Shown: in pieces, positions 33,799-42,509 of the stretch
Layout: every line of letters begins with the position of its first letter
Numbering within the stretch: the first letter of the stretch is position 1
Assembly (NCBI GenBank): GCA_937880845.1
Contig: CALFLL010000074.1
Location: forward strand, 1-63,140
From: an uncultured Drancourtella sp.
Lineage (GTDB): Bacteria; Bacillota; Clostridia; Lachnospirales; Lachnospiraceae
DNA: 63,140 bases
Reading direction: 5' to 3'
Program-made: the position numbers and the translations under genes
Notes under the pieces: generated by a model
What the model saw: the letters and a program-made list of their open reading frames with translations, nothing else
The model's database searches: none
What the model was told of the DNA's origin: nothing

Positions 33799-34488
33799 TT
33801 AAACTTTAAATCTGTAACCAACGCCCCATATTGTTTCAATATACTGTGGTTTTGACGTATCATACTCGATCTTTTCTCTGATCTTTTTAATATGTACCGT
33901 TACGGTTGCAATATCGCCGACCGATTCCATATCCCAGATTTCACTGAACAGTTCATCTTTTGTATACACGTGGTTCGGATGGCTTGCAAGGAAAGAAAGA
34001 AGATCAAATTCTTTTGTTGTAAATGGTTTTTCTTCTCCGTTTACCCACACTCTTCTTGCTGTTATATCAATCTTCAATCCACGGATTTCAATTATTTTAT
34101 TTTCTTCCACATGGCTTCCGATCAACCTTTCATATCTTGCAAGATGTGCTTTGACTCTTGCCACCAACTCGCTTGGACTGAAAGGTTTTGTGATATAATC
34201 GTCTGCTCCAAGTCCAAGCCCTCTGATCTTATCAATATCGTCTTTTTTCGCTGATACCATGATGATTGGCATATCCTTGGCATCCCGTACCTTTCTGCAG
34301 ATCTCAAACCCATCTACCCCCGGAAGCATCAAATCCAGGATCAAAAGGTCATAATCTTCTTCGAGGGCTTTTCTCAACCCTGTTTCTCCGTCATTTGCAA
34401 CTTCTACTTCAAAACCGCTGAGTTCCAGATAATCTCTTTCTAAATCAGCGATTGCTTCTTCATCTTCTACTATAAATATTCTACTCAT
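33799..34488 (-). CDS. OmpR family response regulator
   Basis: A 229-residue two-component regulator: receiver domain (1-120) with D52 in LLILDLMLPG and K in YITKPFSPSEL, and a winged-helix domain (about 130-229) ending TIWGVGYRFKV. ATG follows GGAGG and overlaps the kinase gene by 8 bases, so the pair is translationally coupled. It is likely a cell-envelope or stress regulator of the VanR/PhoP kind; the target genes are unknown. Confidence 0.95.
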   Translation of the reverse strand: MSRIFIVEDEEAIADLERDYLELSGFEVEVANDGETGLRKALEEDYDLLILDLMLPGVDGFEICRKVRDAKDMPIIMVSAKKDDIDKIRGLGLGADDYITKPFSPSELVARVKAHLARYERLIGSHVEENKIIEIRGLKIDITARRVWVNGEEKPFTTKEFDLLSFLASHPNHVYTKDELFSEIWDMESVGDIATVTVHIKKIREKIEYDTSKPQYIETIWGVGYRFKV

Positions 34489-35638
34489 ATATTGGTACCT
34501 CCTGATATTTACGGATTACAAAATACATTACCGTTCCCGTTCCAGGTTTACTGGTCGCCCATATCTTTCCACCATGCTCTTCAATAATCTTCTTTACAAT
34601 GGAAAGACCGATGCCGCTTCCTCCCTTGGAAGAATTGCGGGAAGCATCCGTTCTGTAAAACCGATCAAAAATATACGGAAGATCTTTGGCTTCAATCCCT
34701 TTTCCGTTGTCTTCCAGTTCAACCTGGATAAAATCCCCCACATCTTTTACTCTTAAATTGATACGCGGTCTGTCCTTATCCATATATTTTAAAGAATTGC
34801 TGATAATATTGTTCACAACCCGCATAATCTGTTCTGCATCCGCAATGATCTTGATATCGCTGTCCACATAATTGAAATATCCAAATTCCACACCTTGGCT
34901 CTCAAGCTCTGACGAAAGATTTTCCGCACAATCATTAAAGTAGTCATTGACCAGGACCGGACTAAAATTGTATGGAATTCGATTTGTATCAATCTTCGTA
35001 TATAAAGTCAACTCATTGATCAGCGTATTCATCTCATTGGCTTTATTATAGATCGTCTTTATATACCGATCCATCTTTTCCGGTGTATCTGCCACTCCGT
35101 CCATGATTCCCTCTACATATCCTTTGATCGCAGTAATCGGAGTCTTCAGATCGTGGGAGATATTGCTGATCAGTTCTTTGTTTTCTTTATCGTTTTTTAA
35201 CTTTTCCTCTGCATTTTCTTTTAATCTGCGGCGCATGGTTTCAATATCCTGGCAAAGCTGTCCGATCTCATCGTCCTTTTCCGGATGAAGTTCAAAATCC
35301 AGCTCTCCTTCCGTAATGCTCTTAACCGCAATCTCCATCTTTTCAATCGGGCGCAATAAACTTCCGTAGATCCATAATACCATCAGCATCGCTGTCAAAG
35401 CCAAAATCAGCATCACACTGACCGCCATGCTTATTATGAACTCATGAACTTCCGGTATCTGATTCAAGGTACTGATAGACTGTTCAAACTGCCTGTACTG
35501 ATGTCCGGAAATTCCATAAGCCTTTTCGATGGCATTTACTTGATACCGTGCCACACACCATACTACAAGCCCTGTCAATACTGCCGGCAGGATCGTGATA
35601 ATAACAAATGAAATGATAAGTCTTGTCTTTAATTTCAA
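34481..35638 (-). CDS. Sensor histidine kinase, partner of the OmpR regulator
   Basis: A 385-residue membrane kinase. Two spans (about 6-28 and 70-95) enclose a short outer loop of about 45 residues; HAMP domain follows, then HisKA with ISNISHDLKTPITAIKGYVE and HATPase with ELEDNGKGIEAKDLP and GGSGIGLSIVKKII. The start is taken as TTG at 35638 because GAGG lies at a good distance; a longer ATG frame from 35701 would start inside the metK terminator. It overlaps the regulator gene by 8 bases. Confidence 0.92.
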   Translation of the reverse strand: MKLKTRLIISFVIITILPAVLTGLVVWCVARYQVNAIEKAYGISGHQYRQFEQSISTLNQIPEVHEFIISMAVSVMLILALTAMLMVLWIYGSLLRPIEKMEIAVKSITEGELDFELHPEKDDEIGQLCQDIETMRRRLKENAEEKLKNDKENKELISNISHDLKTPITAIKGYVEGIMDGVADTPEKMDRYIKTIYNKANEMNTLINELTLYTKIDTNRIPYNFSPVLVNDYFNDCAENLSSELESQGVEFGYFNYVDSDIKIIADAEQIMRVVNNIISNSLKYMDKDRPRINLRVKDVGDFIQVELEDNGKGIEAKDLPYIFDRFYRTDASRNSSKGGSGIGLSIVKKIIEEHGGKIWATSKPGTGTVMYFVIRKYQEVPIYE

Positions 35639-35684
35639 AACAATTCTTCCTCTCCCGTAAAAAGTCCTGTATACAGTATAACAT

Positions 35685-35715
35685 GAAAAGGAGCGCCCCA
35701 CACGTAAGCGCTCCT
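35685..35715 (-). terminator. Terminator of metK
   Basis: Stem AGGAGCGC (35689-35696) with GCGCTCCT (35708-35715), followed on the minus strand by a short T run. It lies 17 bases after the metK stop. Confidence 0.75.
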
Positions 35716-35732
35716 AAAATTTTCTAAACTTT

Positions 35733-36920
35733 TTATAAATATTTTTTCAGTATTTCAACCTTATCAAGTTTTTCCCACGGAAGATCCAGATCATTACGTC
35801 CAAAGTGTCCGTATGCTGATGTCTGTTTGTAGATCGGGCGTCTTAAATCCAGCATTTTGATAATTCCTGCCGGTCTTAAGTCAAAGTTTTCACGAACAAT
35901 CTCTACCAGTTTTTCATCTGAAAGTTTTCCTGTTCCGAATGTATCTACCCATACCGATGTCGGCTGTGCAACACCGATTGCGTAAGAAAGCTGGATTTCA
36001 CATCTGTCGGCAAGCCCTGCCGCCACAATGTTCTTTGCCACATAACGTGCTGCATATGCACCGGAACGGTCAACTTTTGTACAGTCTTTGCCGGAAAAAG
36101 CACCGCCGCCGTGACGTGCCATTCCGCCGTATGTATCAACAATGATCTTACGCCCTGTCAGACCGCTGTCCCCATGAGGTCCTCCGATCACGAAACGTCC
36201 TGTCGGGTTAATGAAAAACTTTGTATTTTCATCGATCATCTTCGGATCAAGAACAGGTCCGAATACATATTTTTTAATATCTTCATGAATCTGTTCCTGT
36301 GTCACTGCCGGATCATGCTGCGTAGATAAAACAACCGCTTCCAAACGGCTCGGTTTTCCGTTTTCATCATATTCTACGGTAACCTGAGATTTTCCGTCCG
36401 GTCTCAAGTAAGATAATGTACCGTCCTTTCTTACTTTTGTAAGCTGCTTTGTCAGCTTATGTGCAAGAGCGATCGGATACGGCATATACTCTTCTGTTTC
36501 ATTTACCGCATAACCGAACATCATTCCCTGATCTCCTGCACCGATGGCCTCGATTTCTTCCTCTGACATGGTATGTTCTTTTGCTTCCAGAGCTTTATCT
36601 ACACCCATGGCAATATCGGAGGACTGCTCATCGATCGCAACCAGAACGCCGCATGTATCGGCATCAAAGCCGAATTTTCCTCTTGTATATCCGATTTCTC
36701 TTACTGTATCACGGACAATTTTCTGAATGTCAACGTATGCGTTTGTTGTAATCTCTCCCATAACCATAACAAGACCTGTTGTGGTGCATGTTTCACATGC
36801 CACACGGCTCATCGGATCCTGTTCCATTAAAGCATCAAGAATTGCATCTGAAATCGCATCGCAGACTTTATCCGGATGCCCCTCTGTTACTGACTCAGAA
36901 GTAAATAATAATTTTTCCAT
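35733..36920 (-). CDS. metK: S-adenosylmethionine synthase
   Basis: A 395-residue cytoplasmic enzyme that makes SAM from methionine and ATP. It shows FTSESVTEGHPDKVCD at the N-terminus, the ATP motif GAGDQGMMFGYA and the P-loop-like GGGAFSGKDCTKVDRSG. Length equals the family norm. The start at 36920 follows AAGGAAGG; an in-frame start at 36986 is upstream of the site and would add 22 unrelated residues. The gene is controlled by the SAM-I riboswitch at 37055-37152 with a terminator, which gives end-product feedback. Confidence 0.97.
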   Translation of the reverse strand: MEKLLFTSESVTEGHPDKVCDAISDAILDALMEQDPMSRVACETCTTTGLVMVMGEITTNAYVDIQKIVRDTVREIGYTRGKFGFDADTCGVLVAIDEQSSDIAMGVDKALEAKEHTMSEEEIEAIGAGDQGMMFGYAVNETEEYMPYPIALAHKLTKQLTKVRKDGTLSYLRPDGKSQVTVEYDENGKPSRLEAVVLSTQHDPAVTQEQIHEDIKKYVFGPVLDPKMIDENTKFFINPTGRFVIGGPHGDSGLTGRKIIVDTYGGMARHGGGAFSGKDCTKVDRSGAYAARYVAKNIVAAGLADRCEIQLSYAIGVAQPTSVWVDTFGTGKLSDEKLVEIVRENFDLRPAGIIKMLDLRRPIYKQTSAYGHFGRNDLDLPWEKLDKVEILKKYL

Positions 36921-37002
36921 GTTTCCTTCCTTTCTTTTTCTCTCATGTGGATTGACCGATTCCACCGGCCGCGTGATCATCCGCATTTACCTGTGGAAGT
37001 GC

Positions 37003-37031
37003 AAAAAAATCAGCCCACCATAAGCGGACTG
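37003..37031 (-). terminator. Expression-platform terminator of the SAM riboswitch
   Basis: On the minus strand CAGTCCGC pairs with GTGGGCTG (two G-U pairs) around a 5-base loop, followed by A and seven T. It lies between the aptamer and metK, as expected for SAM-dependent premature termination. Confidence 0.85.
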
Positions 37032-37054
37032 TTATATTTCACGATATATCAATC

Positions 37055-37152
37055 CTCTTATTGTTCGATTACTCGCTCAGGCTGGCACCTTCCGTTTCCG
37101 GGGTTGCCGTGGCTTCTTAGATCCTATGTATCTCCACCACTCTGAATAAGAG
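37055..37152 (-). promoter_or_regulatory. SAM-I (S-box) riboswitch aptamer
   Basis: Read on the minus strand: P1 CTCTTATT (from 37152) pairs with AATAAGAG (ending 37055); conserved AGAGTGGTGGAG follows P1; then GAAGCCACGGCAACC, then GGTGCCAGCC and GAGCGAG. These are the fixed parts of the S-box family. It precedes metK with a promoter upstream and a terminator downstream, so it turns off SAM synthesis when SAM is plentiful. Confidence 0.95.
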
Positions 37153-37191
37153 AAAATATAAAATTATTGATTTGTTTGTTACCATACGAAA

Positions 37192-37220
37192 TGATAACAC
37201 TCCCCACAATATTCTGTCAA
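37192..37220 (-). promoter_or_regulatory. Promoter of the riboswitch-metK transcript
   Basis: TTGACA (37215-37220 on the minus strand), a 17-base spacer and TTATCA (37192-37197). The start would be about 37185, ahead of the S-box. Confidence 0.7.
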
Positions 37221-37248
37221 GGGATATTCCGATCTTTTTCCGAACATA

Positions 37249-37281
37249 ACAACAGGGATACAGTCTTACTGCCTGCATCCC
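37249..37281 (-). terminator. Possible terminator of murA
   Basis: On the minus strand GGGATGCAG pairs with CTGTATCCC (one G-U pair) around nine bases; the tail is only partly T-rich. It lies just after the murA stop. Confidence 0.5.
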
Positions 37282-37289
37282 CGACACTT

Positions 37290-38582
37290 CTAACTTACTT
37301 TCAGTTTGAATTTCTGGATTTCTTTTTCGCTTGATACTTTTTCTATCTCAGCACCCAGTTCTCTCAATTTCTCTTCGAAACATTCGTACCCTCTCTGGAT
37401 ATACACAATGTCATCTACAATCGTAATACCGTCTGCTGCAAGACCTGCAAGTACAAGAGCCGCTCCTGCACGCAAATCCGGTGCACTGACTCTGGCCGCG
37501 GAAAATCCCTCTACTCCTTCGATGGTTGCCGAATTTCCTTCTATTTTAGATATCGCGCCCATTCTTGCAAGCTCATCAAGATATTTAAAGCGATTCTCAA
37601 AAATGCTTTCCGTAATTGTACTTGTTCCTTCACAAAGAGCTAATGCCACCCCCATCTGAGGCTGCATATCCGTCGGGAATCCCGGATATGGAAGAGTTTT
37701 CACCTGTGTATGATGAAGCTTACCTTTTGATACAACCCGCACCGCATCATCAAACTCCTCAACTTCGCATCCGATTTCCTGAAGCTTCGCAATCGTTGCT
37801 TCCAAATGTTTCGGAATGACATTCAATACAGTCACGTCGCCTTTTGTGATTGCTGCTCCGAACATAAAGGTGCCTGCTTCAATTTGATCCGGAATAATAG
37901 AATATTCCGCCCCATGCAGTTTGGAAACACCTTTAATCTTGATCACATCGGTTCCCGCACCTCTGATATTTGCCCCCATGCTGTTTAAGAAATTGGCAAC
38001 ATCTACTACATGTGGCTCTTTTGCAACGTTTTCAAGAATCGTCATGCCTTCCGCCATGGATGCCGCCATCATGACATTGATCGTCGCCCCGACACTTACA
38101 ACGTCAAAATAAATGTGGCTTCCTACAAGCTTTTGTGCATCTGCAATGATCTTTCCGTGTTCAATCTCCACTTCGGCACCAAGTGCCCTAAATCCCTTCA
38201 GATGCTGATCGATCGGTCGGCTTCCGATGTTGCATCCTCCCGGAAGTGCAACTTCTGCATGTCTGTATTTTCCAAGCAAAGCACCCAAAAGATAGTAAGA
38301 TGCTCTGATCTTTTTTATATAATCATAATCAATATTGAAATCATGTACAGAACCACCGTTGATCTTTACCGTATGACGATCCGTTCTCTGGATCTGTGCT
38401 CCGATTCCTTCCATTGCTTCCAGTAAAACATTGATATCATTCACATCCGGAAGATTATCAATATGGACTGTTTCATCCGTCATTATCGCAGCTGCCAAAA
38501 TTGCCAGTGCCGCATTCTTTGCTCCGCCTATCACAACTTCTCCCACAAGCGGATTTCCACCCTTAATAATATATTGCTCCAT
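37290..38582 (-). CDS. murA: UDP-N-acetylglucosamine 1-carboxyvinyltransferase
   Basis: A 430-residue cytoplasmic enzyme for the first step of peptidoglycan precursor synthesis. It shows GGAKNAALAILAAAIM (19-34), the active-site loop LPGGCNIGSRPIDQH (113-127; Cys117 is the fosfomycin-sensitive residue) and AGTFMFGAAITKGDV. ATG follows GAGGTG. Firmicutes often have two copies; which one this is cannot be told from one window. It stands alone between metK and an unknown gene. Confidence 0.96.
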   Translation of the reverse strand: MEQYIIKGGNPLVGEVVIGGAKNAALAILAAAIMTDETVHIDNLPDVNDINVLLEAMEGIGAQIQRTDRHTVKINGGSVHDFNIDYDYIKKIRASYYLLGALLGKYRHAEVALPGGCNIGSRPIDQHLKGFRALGAEVEIEHGKIIADAQKLVGSHIYFDVVSVGATINVMMAASMAEGMTILENVAKEPHVVDVANFLNSMGANIRGAGTDVIKIKGVSKLHGAEYSIIPDQIEAGTFMFGAAITKGDVTVLNVIPKHLEATIAKLQEIGCEVEEFDDAVRVVSKGKLHHTQVKTLPYPGFPTDMQPQMGVALALCEGTSTITESIFENRFKYLDELARMGAISKIEGNSATIEGVEGFSAARVSAPDLRAGAALVLAGLAADGITIVDDIVYIQRGYECFEEKLRELGAEIEKVSSEKEIQKFKLKVS

Positions 38583-38749
38583 ATCACACCTCGACTACTT
38601 TCAATCGTATTCGTATTTATTTTAATCTGTTTAACTTCATCATTCGTTAACATTCTATTCACAAAAGACATTCTTACTGATTTAGTATAACACAAAATCA
38701 CTGTTTGTAAAACTTTTTTTCAAGATTAAAATTGATATCTTTGTGAAAA

Positions 38750-39172
38750 TCAATAATACCTCCTGCACTGTTTTCTATATTTACATCTTCTTCTTAAAAT
38801 TTCATGGTATAAAAGGAGCTCAATGATATCCATGGAAGAGGATTCTCTTTTTTGTTTTCTGTAGCTTTGCATATCCATCTGCCGGTTTTCTTCCACTTCC
38901 TGTTTCATATCCCGTTTTTCGTCTTCTTCCATCCTGTCATAAATCCTGCCGGACATCAGATACAGCATCAGACGATCCGGATACTCATCGTATATCATGC
39001 TTCCTTCGTATTCCATCCGGTCACATTCTTCTTCTACATACGGCAATACCTTCTTTGCCGTGATCGGATACATGCTTTTCATATATTCCAGATCTCTTCT
39101 TTCTCTTTTTTCTTCATCATAGTCTTTAAAATCCTTCGGATAAGCCATATAATAAGGTAATTTGTGTTCCAT
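38750..39172 (-). CDS. Conserved-looking hypothetical protein, highly charged
   Basis: A 140-residue protein that I do not recognise. It is rich in Glu, Arg, Lys, Met and Tyr, with many predicted helices: KRERRDLEYMKSMYP, then YVEEECDRMEYEGSMIYDEY and DRLMLYLMSGRIYDRMEEDE. The C-terminus is basic with Cys and Arg (RRRCKYRKQCRRYY). No signal peptide or membrane span. The start at 39172 is favoured by GGAAG upstream, but an ATG at 39190 is in frame. The DRLML...IYDRM stretch recalls small proteins of spore-forming clostridia, but this is only an impression. Confidence 0.7.
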   Translation of the reverse strand: MEHKLPYYMAYPKDFKDYDEEKRERRDLEYMKSMYPITAKKVLPYVEEECDRMEYEGSMIYDEYPDRLMLYLMSGRIYDRMEEDEKRDMKQEVEENRQMDMQSYRKQKRESSSMDIIELLLYHEILRRRCKYRKQCRRYY

Positions 39173-39338
39173 ATCGTCTGCACTTCCCATCTGATATACT
39201 ATACTTTACCATATGCCAAAATCAGCCTTTTGCAACTTGTTTTCTTTTTCTATCACAAAAGACAGAAAATCACACTTGAAATACAACATATTTTTCACAA
39301 AATATGCTAGACTGTTGTTAAGAAAAGGGGGATTTTCT

Positions 39339-40001
39339 ATGAAGCATAAATATAAACTTTTTCTGACAATTATTGTTTCTCTCCTTCCTCTCATTGCTGC
39401 CTGTATCGGAATTTTTATCCTCCCCGACCAAATTCCGGTACACTGGACAAACGGACAATCAGACCGGATCGGAAGCAAGTGGGAACTTCTTGTATGTCCT
39501 GTATGTTTTCTTTTGCTTTCTTTTATTACCTATCAATGTGTGCGTGTTTCTGGATATCTGTCCAGACCTTTTTCAGACAAGGCAATGGATACGTTGTTTC
39601 TGCTTTCTGTTTCTGTTGTTTCCGCTTTGCTCTTTTTGCTGACTTGCGGCTGGATTTATCAGGCATACGATTACAGTGTTTCTCCTCTTCCGTCTTTTCT
39701 CGGTTTCCCGGACTCAGAAGGTCGTCTGGGCTTCCTGATTTGCGGTATCATCCTCTTTGCCTGTGGTGTTGTCCTTCGGCTGCTTCCGAAAGAAAAATGT
39801 TCCTCTTTTATGGATAAAAGCCTCGGCCACCCCGTTCGCGGATACAAGACAGGATATATTTTCCTTATGATGCTCGGACTTCTTCTCATTCTTGGAAATA
39901 TCCTCATCTCCACTGCAACAGCCAGTCTGCTTTATTCTTTATTCGTCATAATACTAGGAGGATTTTTCGGTATGATTGCAGTAGTCATCGCAAGCTGTTG
40001 A
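39339..40001 (+). CDS. DUF1648 domain membrane protein
   Basis: A 220-residue protein with about five to six membrane spans. The first span is followed by FILPDQIPVHWTNGQSDRIG (27-46), the DUF1648 signature seen in SdpI-like immunity proteins and related membrane proteins. The start at 39339 follows AAGGGGG. The next gene begins 37 bases later and is also a small membrane protein. Function is unknown; an SdpI/immunity or signalling role is a guess from the domain. Confidence 0.8.
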   Translation: MKHKYKLFLTIIVSLLPLIAACIGIFILPDQIPVHWTNGQSDRIGSKWELLVCPVCFLLLSFITYQCVRVSGYLSRPFSDKAMDTLFLLSVSVVSALLFLLTCGWIYQAYDYSVSPLPSFLGFPDSEGRLGFLICGIILFACGVVLRLLPKEKCSSFMDKSLGHPVRGYKTGYIFLMMLGLLLILGNILISTATASLLYSLFVIILGGFFGMIAVVIASC

Positions 40002-40038
40002 AAATGCGAATCATTCTCTTTCGAAAGGAGTGTTTTTT

Positions 40039-40389
40039 ATGTCCAAAGAGGAAATCGTAATGGATGTATTTTGGATTTTTATTACCTGGGGATGCGGTGC
40101 CCTGTTCTATGCCATCGGCGGTCATGCGACGCACGCCGATTACCCTGTCCATTTCTGGTCCGGTGATGAAATCCCAAAGGACAGATGTCTGGATATCCCT
40201 GCATATAACAAAGAACTTGCCCATATCTGGAAAATCTATTCCGTTCCCCTTTTTATAACCGGTATCACATTTATCTGGTTTCCTGTTATTTCGGCTGTTG
40301 TTATGTCACTTTCCATATGCATTGGAACGATATGGCTTATCAAAAGCTATCGGAAAATCGAAAAGAAATATATCATCAAACAAAAGTAA
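40039..40389 (+). CDS. Hypothetical membrane protein, partner of the DUF1648 protein
   Basis: A 116-residue protein with hydrophobic spans at about 8-26 and 68-100 and a polar loop between (HADYPVHFWSGDEIPKDRC). The loop reads like DUF1648-linked proteins in which a sugar-free outer loop has HFWSG. ATG at 40039 follows AAAGGAG. It forms a two-gene unit with the gene before it and ends in a strong bidirectional terminator. No function is known to me. Confidence 0.75.
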   Translation: MSKEEIVMDVFWIFITWGCGALFYAIGGHATHADYPVHFWSGDEIPKDRCLDIPAYNKELAHIWKIYSVPLFITGITFIWFPVISAVVMSLSICIGTIWLIKSYRKIEKKYIIKQK

Positions 40390-40441
40390 AAGAGGGAATC
40401 TCCCGGATTATAGCCATGATCCGGGAGATTCCCTCTTTTTT
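40388..40441. terminator. Strong bidirectional terminator between DUF1648 unit and V-ATPase operon
   Basis: A near-perfect stem of about 20 bp: AAAGAGGGAATCTCCCGGAT pairs with ATCCGGGAGATTCCCTCTTT, loop about 10 bases, flanked by A and T runs. It serves both convergent units. Confidence 0.95.
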
Positions 40442-40453
40442 ATTTTGTCAGGA

Positions 40454-41119
40454 TCACTGAACCTGACGCTCTTTGTAATGATGTGCTTCTTCCAGCATCA
40501 TGTCTTTTACTTTCATCAGTCTGATCTGAGAACTTCGTTCATTCTCATCCAGTTTCATCGTAATATACTTGATGTTTTCCTGTGTTTCCGGAATGATAAC
40601 GTGCTCCAAAGCGTTTACACGTCTCCTTGTCTTTTCGATTTCCGCTGCCATAAGCTGACAGGATTTTTCTGTTTCCGCAAGTTTTAGCATATCCGGGAAA
40701 ATATCCGCAAGTGATTTTACCGCTCCGTCCAAATCACTTGATGTGAAAGCGAAACCGTAAGAATAGATATCATTCGCATCTGACGTCCTTGTCTTTGTAT
40801 CGAAAACCGGAGTATCCACACTCATGACATTTTTCTGTCCTACCGAAAGTTCCACAGATTGTTTCGGCATCATCAAAGCAGTTCTTAATGTTGCCTGTGA
40901 CATTCCTGCTTTTGCAATGACAAAATTTTTATTTGCCGACTTGATGCCCGCTTCCACTTTCTTACGGAGTTCCATATTTTCTCTTACAAGATCAAGGAAC
41001 TGACGCATCAGCTCGTCACGTTTATCTTTCAAAAGTTTATGGCCTCTTGTAGCAGTGACTAATTTTTTCTTTAACCGCGTGAGTTCCATACGGGTTGGTG
41101 TTACCTGTGTAGATGCCAA
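40454..41119 (-). CDS. ntpD: V-type ATP synthase subunit D
   Basis: A 221-residue coiled-coil protein that forms the central rotor shaft of the V1 part. The N-terminal QVTPTRMELTRLKKKLVTAT and the C-terminal helix with RRVNALEHVIIPETQENIKY are hallmarks of subunit D. The start is TTG with GGGGGTG ahead; the homologous N-terminus (xxxQVTPT) shows that the later ATG at codon 11 would cut into the conserved part. It is the last gene of the operon, 18 bases after ntpB. Confidence 0.95.
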   Translation of the reverse strand: MASTQVTPTRMELTRLKKKLVTATRGHKLLKDKRDELMRQFLDLVRENMELRKKVEAGIKSANKNFVIAKAGMSQATLRTALMMPKQSVELSVGQKNVMSVDTPVFDTKTRTSDANDIYSYGFAFTSSDLDGAVKSLADIFPDMLKLAETEKSCQLMAAEIEKTRRRVNALEHVIIPETQENIKYITMKLDENERSSQIRLMKVKDMMLEEAHHYKERQVQ

Positions 41120-41137
41120 ACCAGTTCACCCCCATTT

Positions 41138-42508
41138 CTATTTGCCATAATACATATCCAGATATTTATCATCAATACGTTTCAGTTCACTTCTCGGCAG
41201 AATGGAAAGCAGTTTCCAGCCAATTTCCAAAGTTTCTTCAATGGATCGGTCTGTGTTGTATCCCTGGGATACATATTCTTTTTCAAATGCATCGGCAAAT
41301 TTTGCATAGATCAGATCGATTTCTGTCAAAGCTGCTTCTCCGAGGATGACCATAAGCTCTTTTGCTTCTTTTCCTCGTGCATATGCGGAGAAAAGCTGGT
41401 TCATCGTATTGGAATGATCCGCACGTGTCTTCCCTTCCCCGATACCTTTGTCTTTCAGACGTGACAAAGACGGGAGAACATCGATCGGAGGTTGAATTCC
41501 TTTTCTGTAAAGGTCACGGCTTAAAATGATCTGGCCTTCTGTAATATATCCTGTCAAGTCAGGAATCGGATGGGTCTTATCTTCTTCCGGCATGGTAAGA
41601 ATCGGGATCATCGTGATACTTCCTGATTTTCCGTTTTGACGTCCCGCTCTTTCATAAAGAGAAGCAAGGTCTGTATACATATATCCCGGATAACCACGAC
41701 GTCCCGGAACTTCCTTACGGGCTGCAGATACTTCACGAAGGGCATCTGCATAGTTTGTAATGTCCGTCAGGATTACAAGTACATGCATATTCTTCTCAAA
41801 TGCAAGATACTCTGCTGCCGTCAATGCCATACGAGGCGTAGAAATACGCTCGATGGCCGGGTCATTTGCAAGGTTGATGAAAAGAACGGTACGGTCAATC
41901 GCTCCCGTTTCTTTGAAGCTTTCGATAAAGTAGTTGGACTCTTCGAAAGTAATACCCATTGCAGCAAATACTACAGCGAATGGTTCATCTGTTCCGCGTA
42001 CCTTTGCCTGTCTGGCAATCTGTGCCGCAAGCTGTGCATGTGGAAGACCGGAAGCAGAGAAAATCGGAAGTTTCTGTCCACGTACCAGCGTGTTCAGTCC
42101 ATCAATGGCAGATACTCCTGTCTGGATAAACTCTTCCGGATAACTTCTGGCTGCCGGGTTCATCGGGAGTCCATTGATATCCATGCGGGCTTCCGGAAGG
42201 ATTTCCGGACCGTCATCGATTGGACGGCCAAGTCCGTCAAATACACGGCCAAGCATATCTTCCGAAACTCCAAGTTCCATACTCCGTCCCAGGAAACGTA
42301 CTTTACTGTTGGAAAGGTTAATACCTGTTGCACTTTCAAACAGCTGTACCAATGCCTCGTCACCGTTAATCTCCAAAACTTTGCAACGACGTTTTTCTCC
42401 GTTTGCAAGCTCGATTTCTCCTAATTCATCATATGCGACATCTTCTACTTTGCGGACCAGCATCAAAGGTCCGGCAACTTCTTGTATGGTTCTGTATTCT
42501 TTTGGCAT
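41138..42508 (-). CDS. ntpB: V-type ATP synthase subunit B
   Basis: A 456-residue non-catalytic subunit of the V1 hexamer. It shows EYRTIQEVAGPLMLVRKVED at the start, PIFSASGLPHAQLAAQIARQ in place of a Walker A loop, and FINLANDPAIERISTPRMAL. The start at 42508 follows AGGAGGAC; the stop of ntpA is next to it (overlap-free by one base). Length is the usual 455-465. Confidence 0.97.
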   Translation of the reverse strand: MPKEYRTIQEVAGPLMLVRKVEDVAYDELGEIELANGEKRRCKVLEINGDEALVQLFESATGINLSNSKVRFLGRSMELGVSEDMLGRVFDGLGRPIDDGPEILPEARMDINGLPMNPAARSYPEEFIQTGVSAIDGLNTLVRGQKLPIFSASGLPHAQLAAQIARQAKVRGTDEPFAVVFAAMGITFEESNYFIESFKETGAIDRTVLFINLANDPAIERISTPRMALTAAEYLAFEKNMHVLVILTDITNYADALREVSAARKEVPGRRGYPGYMYTDLASLYERAGRQNGKSGSITMIPILTMPEEDKTHPIPDLTGYITEGQIILSRDLYRKGIQPPIDVLPSLSRLKDKGIGEGKTRADHSNTMNQLFSAYARGKEAKELMVILGEAALTEIDLIYAKFADAFEKEYVSQGYNTDRSIEETLEIGWKLLSILPRSELKRIDDKYLDMYYGK

Positions 42509-42509
42509 G

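Noticed and set aside
36921..36986. Longer metK start at 36986
   Set aside because: The extra 22 residues are unrelated to any MetK and the good ribosome binding site is just before 36920.
41636..42424. A 262-codon plus-strand ORF opposite ntpB
   Set aside because: Antisense shadow of a highly conserved gene; no family features.
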